Positions 7,753-15,726 of a DNA stretch of 64,000 bases are shown piece after piece. Each line of letters starts with the position of its first letter. Position 1 is the first letter of the stretch. The DNA is from Paenibacillus catalpae. GTDB lineage: Bacteria; Bacillota; Bacilli; Paenibacillales; Paenibacillaceae. The DNA lies in assembly GCF_900112695.1 (NCBI RefSeq), contig NZ_FOMT01000004.1, forward strand, positions 248,001 through 312,000, written 5' to 3'. The notes under the pieces were generated by a model that was not told the origin of the DNA, made no database searches, and worked only from the letters and a program-made list of their open reading frames with translations. A program made the translations under genes and the position numbers.

Positions 7753-8559
7753 ATGAATACGGATATTCTCACCCGCAATAACGTCAAAGTGCTCGGCCAA
7801 GGCAAACAGCCTATCGTATTTGCGCATGGTTTTGGCTGCGATCAGGATATGTGGCGCCACATGGTTCCCTATTTCGAGCAGGACTATCGGATTGTTCTAT
7901 TCGATTATGTCGGCTCGGGGGCTTCTCAAATTAACGATTACAGCTCAGACAAATATAACAGCTTGAACGGCTATGCCGAAGATGTGCTCGATATTATGGA
8001 TACGCTCCGGATGGAAGACGCGATATTCGTCGGCCACTCGGTCAGCGGGATGATCGGCATGCTTGCCTCTATCCGGGAAACGAAATATTTTCAGCGGATT
8101 GTGATGCTTGGAGCTTCTCCCCGCTATGTGAATGATCTCCCTAGCTATTACGGAGGGTTTGACCGCAACGAAATTGACGAGCTGCTGCAAATGATGCAGA
8201 TGAACTTTATCGGTTGGGCGAGCTACCTTGCACCTATCGTTATGCAAAATCAGGACCGCGGAGAGCTGTCCGCCGAGCTCGAGAAGAGCTTTTGCTCCAG
8301 GGACCCGCATATCGCAAGACAGTTCGCAGAAGTGACTTTCTTGTCCGACTGCCGGTCAGAGCTTGCCTCGGCCTCAATCCCGACGCTTCTCCTGCAATGC
8401 ACGGACGACAGCATCTCGCCTCCAGAGGTAGGCGACTACTTGCATTCTCATTTGAAAAACAGCACTCTTCGTCATATGCAAGCTACGGGCCATTACCCTC
8501 ATCTCAGTCATCCGGCTGAAACAACGCGGTATATCAAAGACTATTTAGCCATCTCCTAA
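7753..8559 (+). CDS. rsbQ: RsbQ-type alpha/beta hydrolase (energy-stress signalling)
   Basis: A 268-residue alpha/beta hydrolase whose catalytic triad falls at exactly the B. subtilis RsbQ positions: Ser96 in VGHSVSGM, Asp219 in CTDDS and His247 in TGHYPH. The RsbQ-specific blocks YYGGF, NFIGWAS and SFCSRDPHIARQFA are also present. In B. subtilis RsbQ acts on an unknown small hydrophobic compound and binds the PAS domain of the RsbP phosphatase to start the sigma-B energy-stress response. The family also contains the plant karrikin/strigolactone receptors. Here the partner downstream is a PAS-GGDEF protein, not a phosphatase. An AGAGAGGAG site sets the start. Confidence 0.9.
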   Translation: MNTDILTRNNVKVLGQGKQPIVFAHGFGCDQDMWRHMVPYFEQDYRIVLFDYVGSGASQINDYSSDKYNSLNGYAEDVLDIMDTLRMEDAIFVGHSVSGMIGMLASIRETKYFQRIVMLGASPRYVNDLPSYYGGFDRNEIDELLQMMQMNFIGWASYLAPIVMQNQDRGELSAELEKSFCSRDPHIARQFAEVTFLSDCRSELASASIPTLLLQCTDDSISPPEVGDYLHSHLKNSTLRHMQATGHYPHLSHPAETTRYIKDYLAIS

Positions 8560-8583
8560 TAGATGAAGAAAGGCTGTATTTGA

Positions 8584-9558
8584 ATGGATATTCTATTAAA
8601 TGAAGCCCCTTGCGGTTATTTCTCCATAACGGATAAGGGACTAATTCAATCGGTCAATCAAACCCTGTTAAGAATGCTGGGCTACGATCGCGAGGAATTG
8701 CTGGAGCGGCATATCGAGTCAACGATGTCCGTGGCGAATAAAATGTTTTTCCATACGTATTTCTACCCCTACATCCAGCTTTATGGCCAGGTGAACGAGA
8801 TGTATCTCTCTTTCCGGACCAAAGACGGCAAGGATTTGCCCGTCCTGTTAAATGGCATTCGGCGTGACCGTGACGGCAAAGCCGTGATCGAGTGCGTTGC
8901 TCTGGAAATGCGGAAGCGGATTGAGCATGAGAAGGATATTATGAAGACCAAGCAGCAGCTTGAAGCCTTGTGTCAAGAAACCAATGAGGCCAATCACAGA
9001 CTGGAGCTGCTGCATGCCCAATACGAGAAAAAGCAGCAGAAGCTGCTTGATTTGAATGAAAAGCTGGAGACGCTGGCTTCGACAGATCCGCTGACCGGCC
9101 TGAGGAACCGCCGTTATTTTCAAGAGCAGCTGCAGAAGTATATGGAGTTGTTCGAGCAATCGGGAGAGATATTCTCGTTATGCATTATCGACATTGACCG
9201 TTTCAAAGCTATTAATGATACATACGGCCACCCTGTCGGTGACCTCGTCCTGACCCGTTTAGCGCAATTGCTGCAAGAGCAGTCATACGGCGATACCGTT
9301 GTAGCCAGGTTTGGCGGCGAAGAGTTTGTTATTCTGCTGCCGGGTCTGAATCAGGAGCAGGTACTGGCAGCGGCTGAACGGTACCGGTCTGCCACGGAGA
9401 CTACTCCTCTGGGGGATTTGCGAATCACCATCAGTATTGGCGCAGCAACCTGCTCGCCTGAGGACACCGAGCTATCCCTGCTGCAGCAGGCTGACCAGGC
9501 CCTCTACATCTCGAAACACAACGGCCGCAACCGGGTTACACACTATAACGCCGGTTAA
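8584..9558 (+). CDS. PAS-GGDEF diguanylate cyclase paired with RsbQ
   Basis: A 324-residue cytoplasmic protein: a PAS domain (about 1-115; beginning LNEAPCGYFSITDKGLIQSVN), a coiled coil (about 115-165) and a GGDEF domain with an intact GGEEF active site (244-248) that should make cyclic di-GMP. The RxxD inhibitory site expected about six residues before GGEEF is replaced by Tyr/Thr (YGDT), so product inhibition is probably absent. It starts 24 bases after the rsbQ stop, preceded by GAAAGG. The PAS domain takes the place of the one in RsbP, so RsbQ probably gates c-di-GMP synthesis. That link is inference from gene order and domain swap. Confidence 0.88.
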   Translation: MDILLNEAPCGYFSITDKGLIQSVNQTLLRMLGYDREELLERHIESTMSVANKMFFHTYFYPYIQLYGQVNEMYLSFRTKDGKDLPVLLNGIRRDRDGKAVIECVALEMRKRIEHEKDIMKTKQQLEALCQETNEANHRLELLHAQYEKKQQKLLDLNEKLETLASTDPLTGLRNRRYFQEQLQKYMELFEQSGEIFSLCIIDIDRFKAINDTYGHPVGDLVLTRLAQLLQEQSYGDTVVARFGGEEFVILLPGLNQEQVLAAAERYRSATETTPLGDLRITISIGAATCSPEDTELSLLQQADQALYISKHNGRNRVTHYNAG

Positions 9559-9565
9559 CTGGAAT

Positions 9566-9606
9566 AAGGCAGTCCCAAGCTTGGCGGCTTGTGACTGCCT
9601 TTTGCT
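9566..9606 (+). terminator. Rho-independent terminator
   Basis: AAGGCAGTC (9566-9574) and GACTGCCTT (9594-9602) form the stem, followed by TTGC. It lies directly behind the diguanylate cyclase gene. Confidence 0.75.
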
Positions 9607-9617
9607 TCGCATCGTTA

Positions 9618-9652
9618 AGCAAAAGCCGGGCTATCAACGGCGACCCGGCTCT
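9618..9652 (-). terminator. Rho-independent terminator overlapping the 3' end of the small membrane gene
   Basis: On the minus strand AGCCGGG pairs with CCCGGCT (9624-9630 with 9644-9650) and is followed by TTTTGC. The stem includes the last codons of the small membrane-protein gene that ends at 9634. Confidence 0.65.
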
Positions 9653-9903
9653 CCATTTATATGGTTTCTTTTAAACAATAAGCCATAGAGAAAGAGTACC
9701 GTAAGGATCAGTGCAGCAGAGAGAAGAAGAATATAAACAACCGTGGAATGAACATATTCTCTATGAAAAGAAACGATATGCAGGCAAACAATCATACTTA
9801 AACCGAAATTTTCCCGATTGTACTTTGTAAATCTATATCGGAAGATCCGATAGGTAAGCAAAGCAAAAACGAAACTTATAACAGCGCTCCCGAAATAAAT
9901 CAT
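9634..9903 (-). CDS. Small two-helix membrane protein of unknown function
   Basis: An 89-residue protein with two hydrophobic stretches (about residues 5-22 and 54-78) separated by a basic, cytoplasm-type loop (RIFRYRFTKYNREN). A perfect AGGAGG site lies 8 bases before ATG 9903, which I prefer over an upstream in-frame ATG at 9936. It has its own terminator. I do not recognise a family, and its neighbours give no functional hint. Confidence 0.65.
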   Translation of the reverse strand: MIYFGSAVISFVFALLTYRIFRYRFTKYNRENFGLSMIVCLHIVSFHREYVHSTVVYILLLSAALILTVLFLYGLLFKRNHINGEPGRR

Positions 9904-10056
9904 ACCAACAGCCTCCTGGCACCTGCCCGTTTCCAATTATAACCAAATACTACCATGCTATAATGAATCTGACTACTTACATAAATAAAAATACAGGTAA
10001 GATGGTTAAGAGCATGCCCTAACAATCTTGCTCCTGCTCGAAAGGAATCCGTCTCT

Positions 10057-11271
10057 ATGTCTTCTACTCATCTTCTGGAATCTCCGGCAGCACCGGCGGA
10101 AAAAGCAACACTCTCTAAAGGACTGCTGCTTCTAATGGCTTTCACAGCCGGTATGACCGTTGCGAATTTGTATTACAATCAGCCGCTGCTTGCGGATATC
10201 GGCCGCTCCTTCGGCGTTGCCCCCGATGAGGTTGGTTTTGTCTCCACCTGCACCCAGATCGGCTATGCGCTTGGCATGTTCCTGTTTGTACCGCTTGGCG
10301 ACATCAAAGAACGCAAAGGACTTATTACCGTTCTACTCTCCCTGGTCTGTATTTCCCTGATTGGTGTAGCCACTGCGCAAAACCTCGCCTGGATGTTTAT
10401 CGCGAGCTTCGCTGTTGGTCTGACGACCGTCGTGCCGCAAATTCTTATTCCGCTTGCCGCTACACTTGCTGCTCCCGGGGAGCAGGGGAAAGCGGTCGGC
10501 ACCGTTACAAGCGGCCTGTTGCTGGGCATCCTGCTCACCCGGACCGTGTCCGGCCTGATCGGCGGAACCTGGGGCTGGAGATTTATGTACGCCCTCGCCG
10601 CTGCTGCCATGCTCGCCCTGCTCCTCCTGCTTCGGATGAAGCTCCCGGTCAGCCGCGCGGCTGCCGAGCTACGTTACAGCGAGCTGCTGCTCTCGATGGG
10701 AAGGCTTGTGCAAAAGTACGCTACGCTCCGTGAATCCGCTCTGATTGGCGCGGCCAATTTTGCCGTTTTCAGTATTTTCTGGACCGCTTTATCCTTCTAC
10801 GTTGAAGGCGAGCCTTATCATTACAGCAGCCAGATCGCAGGCTTGTTTGGCCTCATTGGAGCAGCCGGCGCATTAGGCGCTCCCTTCGTCGGCAGGCTGG
10901 CCGACCGCATCCCTACCAAATGGATGATTGGAGCCTTAATCTCCCTGAATATTATCGCGTATCTGTTCTTTGGCCTGCTGGGCAGCATGTTATGGGCGCT
11001 GATTATCGGCGTCATCTTGCTGGATCTTGGCGTACAAGGCACGCAGGTCGCCAACCAGACCCGCATCTATGCGCTGGAGCCTCCGGCACGAAGCCGTCTG
11101 AATACCGTTCAGATGGTAACGACTTTCCTCGGCGGGGCGATCGGCTCTTCCGCCGGAAGCTACGCCTGGCATGAATGGGGCTGGATCGGAGTGTGCTTCG
11201 CGGGAGGAATCGCGGGGCTGATCAGCTTCTCCGTTTGGCTTGTTCATCGCATGAAGAATGAATCTCCTTAG
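10057..11271 (+). CDS. Major facilitator superfamily transporter
   Basis: A 404-residue, 12-segment MFS protein. The family motif between segments 2 and 3 is seen as PLGDIKERKGLI (G-x-x-x-D-R-x-G-R pattern, relaxed), and the N-terminal block NLYYNQPLLADIGRSFG is typical of the YgaY/YdhP group of putative drug or metabolite exporters. GAAAGGA precedes the ATG. It is a single gene between terminators. Substrate unknown. Confidence 0.88.
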   Translation: MSSTHLLESPAAPAEKATLSKGLLLLMAFTAGMTVANLYYNQPLLADIGRSFGVAPDEVGFVSTCTQIGYALGMFLFVPLGDIKERKGLITVLLSLVCISLIGVATAQNLAWMFIASFAVGLTTVVPQILIPLAATLAAPGEQGKAVGTVTSGLLLGILLTRTVSGLIGGTWGWRFMYALAAAAMLALLLLLRMKLPVSRAAAELRYSELLLSMGRLVQKYATLRESALIGAANFAVFSIFWTALSFYVEGEPYHYSSQIAGLFGLIGAAGALGAPFVGRLADRIPTKWMIGALISLNIIAYLFFGLLGSMLWALIIGVILLDLGVQGTQVANQTRIYALEPPARSRLNTVQMVTTFLGGAIGSSAGSYAWHEWGWIGVCFAGGIAGLISFSVWLVHRMKNESP

Positions 11272-11278
11272 GCATACA

Positions 11279-11318
11279 AAAGCGCTGTTAAGCCTTCCCT
11301 GGCTATACAGCGCTTTGC
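11279..11318. terminator. Bidirectional Rho-independent terminator
   Basis: AAAGCGCTGT (11279-11288) pairs perfectly with ACAGCGCTTT (11307-11316). It separates the MFS gene from the convergent glycosyltransferase. Confidence 0.85.
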
Positions 11319-11323
11319 TATTC

Positions 11324-12529
11324 TTATGGGCGCATCCGTTCAACGGTGCTTTTCCCCGCCCGTTTATAGATGGCGGCGGCTGGAGCAGCGCAGATACGTC
11401 CCGCATATTGATCAAATACCTCGGCCAGCACATCATGCTGGAACTGCAGCTTAGCGCGTTTATAACCCTCGCGCACCAGACGCTCACGCAGCGGAGTATC
11501 GCTTGCCAGCCTTACAACCGCATCCGTAATTGCCATAAGCGATTCGGGCTCTACAAGAAGACCCGTTACTCCGTCAAGGACGGCTTCCGAAGCGCCGCCG
11601 GAGCGCCCGGCGATTACCGGCACGCGGGCGGAGGCTGCCTCCAGATAAACGATGCCAAACCCTTCCGCATCACCCTTTTCCAACTGCCGGCTTACCATAA
11701 TGAATTGATTCGCCAGATTATAATAATCGTTCAGTCGTTCCGTGCCGCTCACTCCGCCCACGAACCGGACCCTGCCCGCTACGCCAACCGTCTTGGCGAG
11801 CTCCTCCAGCCTTTCCCGCTCCGGTCCGTCACCTACAATGACATAAACTGCATTCGGGATATGACGTACGATGCCAGGCATGGCTTCAATTACCCGATCG
11901 TGGCCTTTGCGCGTAACAAGCCTGCCTACCGACAGTAGAACATACTTCCCTTCCAATCCGTGCTGCCTTCTTAATTCCTCATCAACCGTTTTTGGCTCAA
12001 ACAGGCTTTCCACACCGGGATGAACAATGCCGATTCTTCCTGCTTCCACACCATAGTCCTCCACCAGACGGCGCGTGAATTCACTATTGACCAGCACTCC
12101 ATCCGCCTTGCGCAAAATAAGCTTCACAATCTGATTAAGACCGATATAACGCCGGAACATCAGCATATCCATGCCATGGGCCGAAATGATATAACGGCGC
12201 CCGCCAAACACCCGGAATAACAGCCCAATAAATCCGATTAACACATAACCATACACGGTTACATCCGGCTCTTCCCTGCGCAGCGTCCTCTTGACCTGAC
12301 GGAACAAACGGCCCCAGCTCGTCACATCCGCGCGTTCTCCCCTCATGAACGGCCCCCTTACAATCCGGTATGGCTGCCCTTCATCAAATTCAGCAAAATC
12401 CGGATATTCCGGAGCAATCACCGTCATATCATGCTTGGTATGCTTGGAGAGATTGTAATAATAGTTTTGCATGCCACCGACTCCTGGCGGAAAAACCCCC
12501 GCAACCAGAACGATTTTCCTACGTTTCAT
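11324..12529 (-). CDS. GT4-family glycosyltransferase
   Basis: A 401-residue GT-B fold glycosyltransferase. The N-terminal part begins IVLVAGVFPPGVGGMQNYYYNL, with the glycine-rich acceptor loop of family GT4. The donor half has LLSVGRLVTRKGHDRVIEAM and the E-x7-E retaining motif in EGFGIVYLEAASARVPVIA. ATG 12529 follows GGGGAGAAGG and overlaps the preceding membrane gene by 11 bases, so the two are co-translated. GT4 enzymes transfer a sugar from a nucleotide donor to lipid or glycan acceptors. With the membrane protein next to it, a glycolipid or envelope glycan is likely. The donor sugar is unknown. Confidence 0.88.
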   Translation of the reverse strand: MKRRKIVLVAGVFPPGVGGMQNYYYNLSKHTKHDMTVIAPEYPDFAEFDEGQPYRIVRGPFMRGERADVTSWGRLFRQVKRTLRREEPDVTVYGYVLIGFIGLLFRVFGGRRYIISAHGMDMLMFRRYIGLNQIVKLILRKADGVLVNSEFTRRLVEDYGVEAGRIGIVHPGVESLFEPKTVDEELRRQHGLEGKYVLLSVGRLVTRKGHDRVIEAMPGIVRHIPNAVYVIVGDGPERERLEELAKTVGVAGRVRFVGGVSGTERLNDYYNLANQFIMVSRQLEKGDAEGFGIVYLEAASARVPVIAGRSGGASEAVLDGVTGLLVEPESLMAITDAVVRLASDTPLRERLVREGYKRAKLQFQHDVLAEVFDQYAGRICAAPAAAIYKRAGKSTVERMRP

Positions 12530-13523
12530 ATACCTTCTCCCCTCGCGATAGGTAGTAAACTCCCCGAATAATCGCCCAGAACAATACCTCGGCCATAATG
12601 TTCCAAAGCCGGGCAATAACCGAAATCTGCAGCGCCGTCTCCGTTCCAAGCTTCATAGACAGGAAATAAACCAGGAACCCTTCCCTTACGCCAAGCCCGC
12701 CGGGCAGAGGACTAACGAGTCCAAGCAGCCAGGAAGTCGCAAACGTCCCTGCCGCATAGAACAAACCGACTTTTCCTTTATCAAAGCTGTTCGTAAGCAG
12801 CCAGAAAGCGATGCCCATGATGAAATGGCTGCCAAGAAAGCAAGCCAGATAGGCAAAAAACTGATTACGGGTCAGACTTACCTCCGAGCCTGCCATCTCC
12901 ACGCCGCCAAATGACTTTGTCATTTTCCCGATCATCCGTTGCAGAAATTTCCACTTGGAGGCACGGACGAACAAGCCTTTAACCAGTTCCGTAAGCGGTG
13001 CATAGAACAAGTAAATAAGCAGAAAGACCGCAGCCAGAAGCAGCCCTACCCAAATCGGAACAATGTGCAGACTAATAATCAGCATCAAGGCATAGACCAG
13101 TGCCGCCGCAATCAGCAAAATATTCTCGTACACAATCGCAGCGAATTGCGCGTCCAGCGGCACTCCCGCCTTGGTCGCCATAACAATCCGTCCGGCAACA
13201 TTCCAGAAGCCTCCTGGAATGTATTTACCGAACTGCGTTTCGATAAATATACGGAGTCCTTTAAGCATTGGAAGTCTCGCGGTGCCGCTAAACTTGCCGC
13301 TATCGGATAAGGAGGCATTGACGATTAATACCCAAATACCGGCTTGAAGCATAAGAAATACCGAGAATAAGAGCAGAGACAAGTAAAACCGGCTGTTCGC
13401 ATGCACAAGGAAAGACGTTAAATCCTCCAGCTTTAGCGGAATGTTGCGAACGATAAATACGACGATGATGGCCAAGACAGCGACCTTAAGCACCGTTGGC
13501 GCCAGCTTGCGGTACATCGGCAA
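12519..13523 (-). CDS. UPF0104/lysylphosphatidylglycerol-synthase-TM-like membrane protein
   Basis: A 334-residue polytopic protein with about eight hydrophobic segments and the hallmark blocks of the LPG-synthase transmembrane/AglD family: GKYIPGGFWNVAGR and SPLPGGLGVREGFLVYFL. Members act as flippase-like modules or in lipid and glycan modification. The start is TTG at 13523, seven bases after AGGAGGTG. The next in-frame ATG at 13517 is a near alternative. It overlaps the GT4 gene, making a two-gene unit probably concerned with a glycolipid or lipid-linked sugar. Confidence 0.82.
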   Translation of the reverse strand: MPMYRKLAPTVLKVAVLAIIVVFIVRNIPLKLEDLTSFLVHANSRFYLSLLLFSVFLMLQAGIWVLIVNASLSDSGKFSGTARLPMLKGLRIFIETQFGKYIPGGFWNVAGRIVMATKAGVPLDAQFAAIVYENILLIAAALVYALMLIISLHIVPIWVGLLLAAVFLLIYLFYAPLTELVKGLFVRASKWKFLQRMIGKMTKSFGGVEMAGSEVSLTRNQFFAYLACFLGSHFIMGIAFWLLTNSFDKGKVGLFYAAGTFATSWLLGLVSPLPGGLGVREGFLVYFLSMKLGTETALQISVIARLWNIMAEVLFWAIIRGVYYLSRGEKVYET

Positions 13524-13697
13524 CCATCAACACCTCCTGACTATATGTAAGCCATCTTCCCATTATAGGAATGTTCTGTTATCCGTGATTTATCTAGAAT
13601 GCCGAATTTGGTAAAATTCAATACCTTTTTCATGAACAATTGAAACGGTTTCGCCTTCATAAAACGCTTAAATCAACATCCACTTTTCACTATGCGG

Positions 13698-14147
13698 CTA
13701 ACCTAATTCCCGCAGCTTCTTCTTAAAGCCTTGGTTATCACTCGAGTAGCCCAATGCACGGTAAAACTGATGAGCCTTCTCCCGATAGCCGCTTGATACA
13801 AAAATAATGTAGCTGCAGCCGCGTTCTTCGGCAAATTGCTCCAGCCGCCGCATCAGCATTTTTCCGACGCCTTGTCCTCTGTAGTCCGGGCTGACCACGA
13901 CGTTCTCCACGACCAGGAAAGGGTGGCAATCTCCCACCAGATCGCAGCACTCAATCCCCATCGCTGTTCCAATCACCTTGTCTCCATCACAGGCCCCCGC
14001 CAGGAAATAATGCTCATCTTCCGTTACTCTCTTCAATTGTCTGCTCATTGCTTCTAGGTTGGACGGCACCTCCATCAGCTCCTCGAACAGCTTGGCCAAA
14101 TCCTGAAGGTCCTGAAGCTCCGCTTCCCTTATTACAATCGTTGACAT
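13698..14147 (-). CDS. GNAT family N-acetyltransferase
   Basis: A 149-residue GNAT protein: VENVVVSPDYRGQGVGKMLM is a near-consensus motif A, followed by IIFVSSGYREKAHQFYRALGY (motif B). A GGAGGATTTTTAGAGC leader with GGAGG sets the ATG at 14147. It is monocistronic, in the opposite direction from the tandem GNAT-like genes that follow. Substrate unknown. Confidence 0.87.
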   Translation of the reverse strand: MSTIVIREAELQDLQDLAKLFEELMEVPSNLEAMSRQLKRVTEDEHYFLAGACDGDKVIGTAMGIECCDLVGDCHPFLVVENVVVSPDYRGQGVGKMLMRRLEQFAEERGCSYIIFVSSGYREKAHQFYRALGYSSDNQGFKKKLRELG

Positions 14148-14300
14148 GCTCTAAAAATCCTCCAATTTTTCGTTTCAGTAGATTATTGTATCATTCCCGT
14201 AAGGGAAAAACCGAATAGGCCAATTCTACTAATCCTACTATCCCGCATTATTCGACAATGTTATACTAGTTTCAACCAAATTAAGGAAGGTATAAAACCT

Positions 14301-14831
14301 ATGAGCTATGATTTCTCTGTCAGTGCTACCGCTGTCTATCAGGAAAAATATATTCAGTTCCTTTTGCAGAATTATGAGGATCTGAATCAACCTTACCCGT
14401 TCCCTGTCACCCTGAGCTATATCTCAAGTCCCCTTCTTATGGAAGGTAAGGCGATCCTCTGCAAGAACGAGGATGGAGAAACCGTGGGCGCAATGGGTTA
14501 TATCCATGGCACGGGCGAGCAGGATTATGAGGACACCGAGGTAATCCAACTGCAGATTGTATTTCTCCACCAAACCCGCCGGGGAAGCAGACTATTGCTC
14601 AGGGCTGCCCAGTTCCTGGCCCAGCATTGGGATCAGGTACAACAGCCTCCTTCTGAAATCAGGTTCTGGATCCCTAACGATCCATCCCTTCTCCGCCTGT
14701 GTTCCCGGTTCGCCAACCGCTTCACGGAGAACGCCAGTCTGACAGAATTCAGAGTTTCATTCACCAGTTTTAAGGCATTTGTCTTACAGTATAACCACGA
14801 AAATTATTACGCAGAAGCAGGAGGACGATAG
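14301..14831 (+). CDS. GNAT-like protein A (first of a tandem pair)
   Basis: A 176-residue protein I do not recognise as a named family. It reads as a weak GNAT fold: a strand pair around AILCKNEDGETVGAMGYIHG, then VIQLQIVFLHQTRRGSRLLLRAAQFL, where motif A has RRGSR in place of the usual Q-x-x-G-x-G/A, so acetyl-CoA binding may be altered. GGAAGG precedes the ATG. It is one base away from its downstream paralogue, aligning with it over most of the length (FLLQNYEDLNQPYPFPV against FFIKNRTEFSKDYTLPV). The pair is probably a tandem duplication and translationally coupled. Confidence 0.7.
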   Translation: MSYDFSVSATAVYQEKYIQFLLQNYEDLNQPYPFPVTLSYISSPLLMEGKAILCKNEDGETVGAMGYIHGTGEQDYEDTEVIQLQIVFLHQTRRGSRLLLRAAQFLAQHWDQVQQPPSEIRFWIPNDPSLLRLCSRFANRFTENASLTEFRVSFTSFKAFVLQYNHENYYAEAGGR

Positions 14832-14832
14832 C

Positions 14833-15318
14833 ATGCCTGTACGCTATTCTATCTGCCAAACAGACGCCGATCTCGCACGTTACGCTTCCTTTTTTATTAA
14901 GAACCGCACGGAATTCAGCAAGGATTATACGCTGCCGGTTGTATTGATGCATATGCTGGAGACCCTTGCGGACGCTAAAATTATCCTCATTGAAGATATA
15001 GACGGCCAGGTGATTGGCTGGGGGAAATTCGAATACCGTGCGCCGGATACAATCTTTGTGGATTCCGTCATTATTGATAAGAGGCTTAGAAGCAGCCGCG
15101 TATTCCTTGATGGTTTCCGCTATCTTGTCCGGTATGTCCATGAACAATATCCGCAAGTGAACCAGCTGTCCTTCCGCGCGTTAAGCAGTCAAAGCTATGT
15201 CAACCGGCTCTATTCCAAGTTCGCCATTAAGACGGAGGAACGGGAAGGTGTTTTTGAGCTCGAGTCCGTTTATACGGCCCCCCTCCCAAACTTGCTCTCT
15301 TACTTAGGAGTTAAATAG
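14833..15318 (+). CDS. GNAT-like protein B (second of a tandem pair)
   Basis: A 161-residue paralogue of the preceding gene. The block IILIEDIDGQVIGWGKFEYR corresponds to the strand pair of protein A, and FVDSVIIDKRLRSSRVFLDGFRYL takes the place of motif A, again without the glycine-rich acetyl-CoA loop. ATG 14833 is chosen because AGGAGG overlaps the end of the upstream gene and the stop TAG lies one base before it. Extension to 14779 would run through that gene. Function unknown. The loss of the glycine loop in both copies suggests a binding or non-classical acyl-transfer role; this is inference. Confidence 0.68.
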   Translation: MPVRYSICQTDADLARYASFFIKNRTEFSKDYTLPVVLMHMLETLADAKIILIEDIDGQVIGWGKFEYRAPDTIFVDSVIIDKRLRSSRVFLDGFRYLVRYVHEQYPQVNQLSFRALSSQSYVNRLYSKFAIKTEEREGVFELESVYTAPLPNLLSYLGVK

Positions 15319-15340
15319 TAGGTTCGACTACAAAAGACAA

Positions 15341-15370
15341 TTGACTCCAATTTATTCCATATGTTATGGT
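15341..15370 (+). promoter_or_regulatory. Candidate sigma-A promoter of the 33-residue peptide gene
   Basis: TTGACT (15341-15346) and TATGGT (15365-15370) are 18 bases apart, and transcription would begin about 30 bases before the peptide start codon. The site lies just behind the stop of the tandem GNAT-like gene B, so the peptide would have its own transcript. Confidence 0.5.
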
Positions 15371-15407
15371 ACTTGATAGATTAATACAGGAAAGGAGGCC
15401 TACATCC

Positions 15408-15509
15408 ATGGTACCTATGCTTCCAAGCATTGATAAAAAAAGCAAAGGCGGGTTCATTTCAAGAGTCACTTTGAAAGCGAACGAGCTGGCAAGAGCTACT
15501 GCGAAATAA
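15408..15509 (+). CDS. Small peptide gene (33 residues), unknown
   Basis: A 33-residue open frame starting MVPMLPSIDKKSKGGF and ending ELARATAK. It is preceded by AAAGGAGG (15391-15398) with a 9-base spacer, a candidate promoter and no other gene, and followed after 13 bases by a 12-base perfect terminator, so it has every mark of an independent small gene. The peptide is basic and its second half could form an amphipathic helix. There is no signal peptide and no Cys. It may be a signalling peptide, a toxin-like peptide or a small regulator; I do not recognise it. The two GNAT-like paralogues lie immediately upstream. Confidence 0.6.
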   Translation: MVPMLPSIDKKSKGGFISRVTLKANELARATAK

Positions 15510-15522
15510 GCAGCAAACCAAA

Positions 15523-15552
15523 AAAACCGTTGCCACAAAGGCAACGGTTTTT
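15523..15552 (+). terminator. Strong Rho-independent terminator
   Basis: AAAACCGTTGCC (15523-15534) and GGCAACGGTTTT (15540-15551) pair perfectly over 12 bases with an ACAAA loop and a T-tail. It ends the peptide gene, and may also stop transcripts from the other side because it is flanked by an A-run. Confidence 0.88.
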
Positions 15553-15574
15553 ACATAGGCAAGGACTATCAGCC

Positions 15575-15720
15575 GATGTCCAGCCTTTGGTCAGCATTTC
15601 CCTCAGAGCGGAAGCCGAATAGGTCGTTGGGAATATAACGCCGATATATCTTAGGACCGGCAGCACTGAATACGGAAAAAAATATACAGCTCCGTCCACA
15701 TCCGGCCTCTTACAAAAGCG
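15575..15720 (-). pseudogene. Remnant of an ABC-2 permease C-terminus
   Basis: The minus strand reads YIGVIFPTTYSASALREMLTKGW, which is the conserved C-terminal re-entrant segment of ABC-2 permeases (P-x-T-Y-A-x-x-A-L-R-x-x-x-x-x-G). There is no start, no preceding transmembrane segments and no proper end; the frame runs into the terminator of the peptide gene. Next to it is a matching ATPase remnant, so a two-gene exporter has decayed here. Assigned by eye on a short match. Confidence 0.4.
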
Positions 15721-15726
15721 AGCGCA

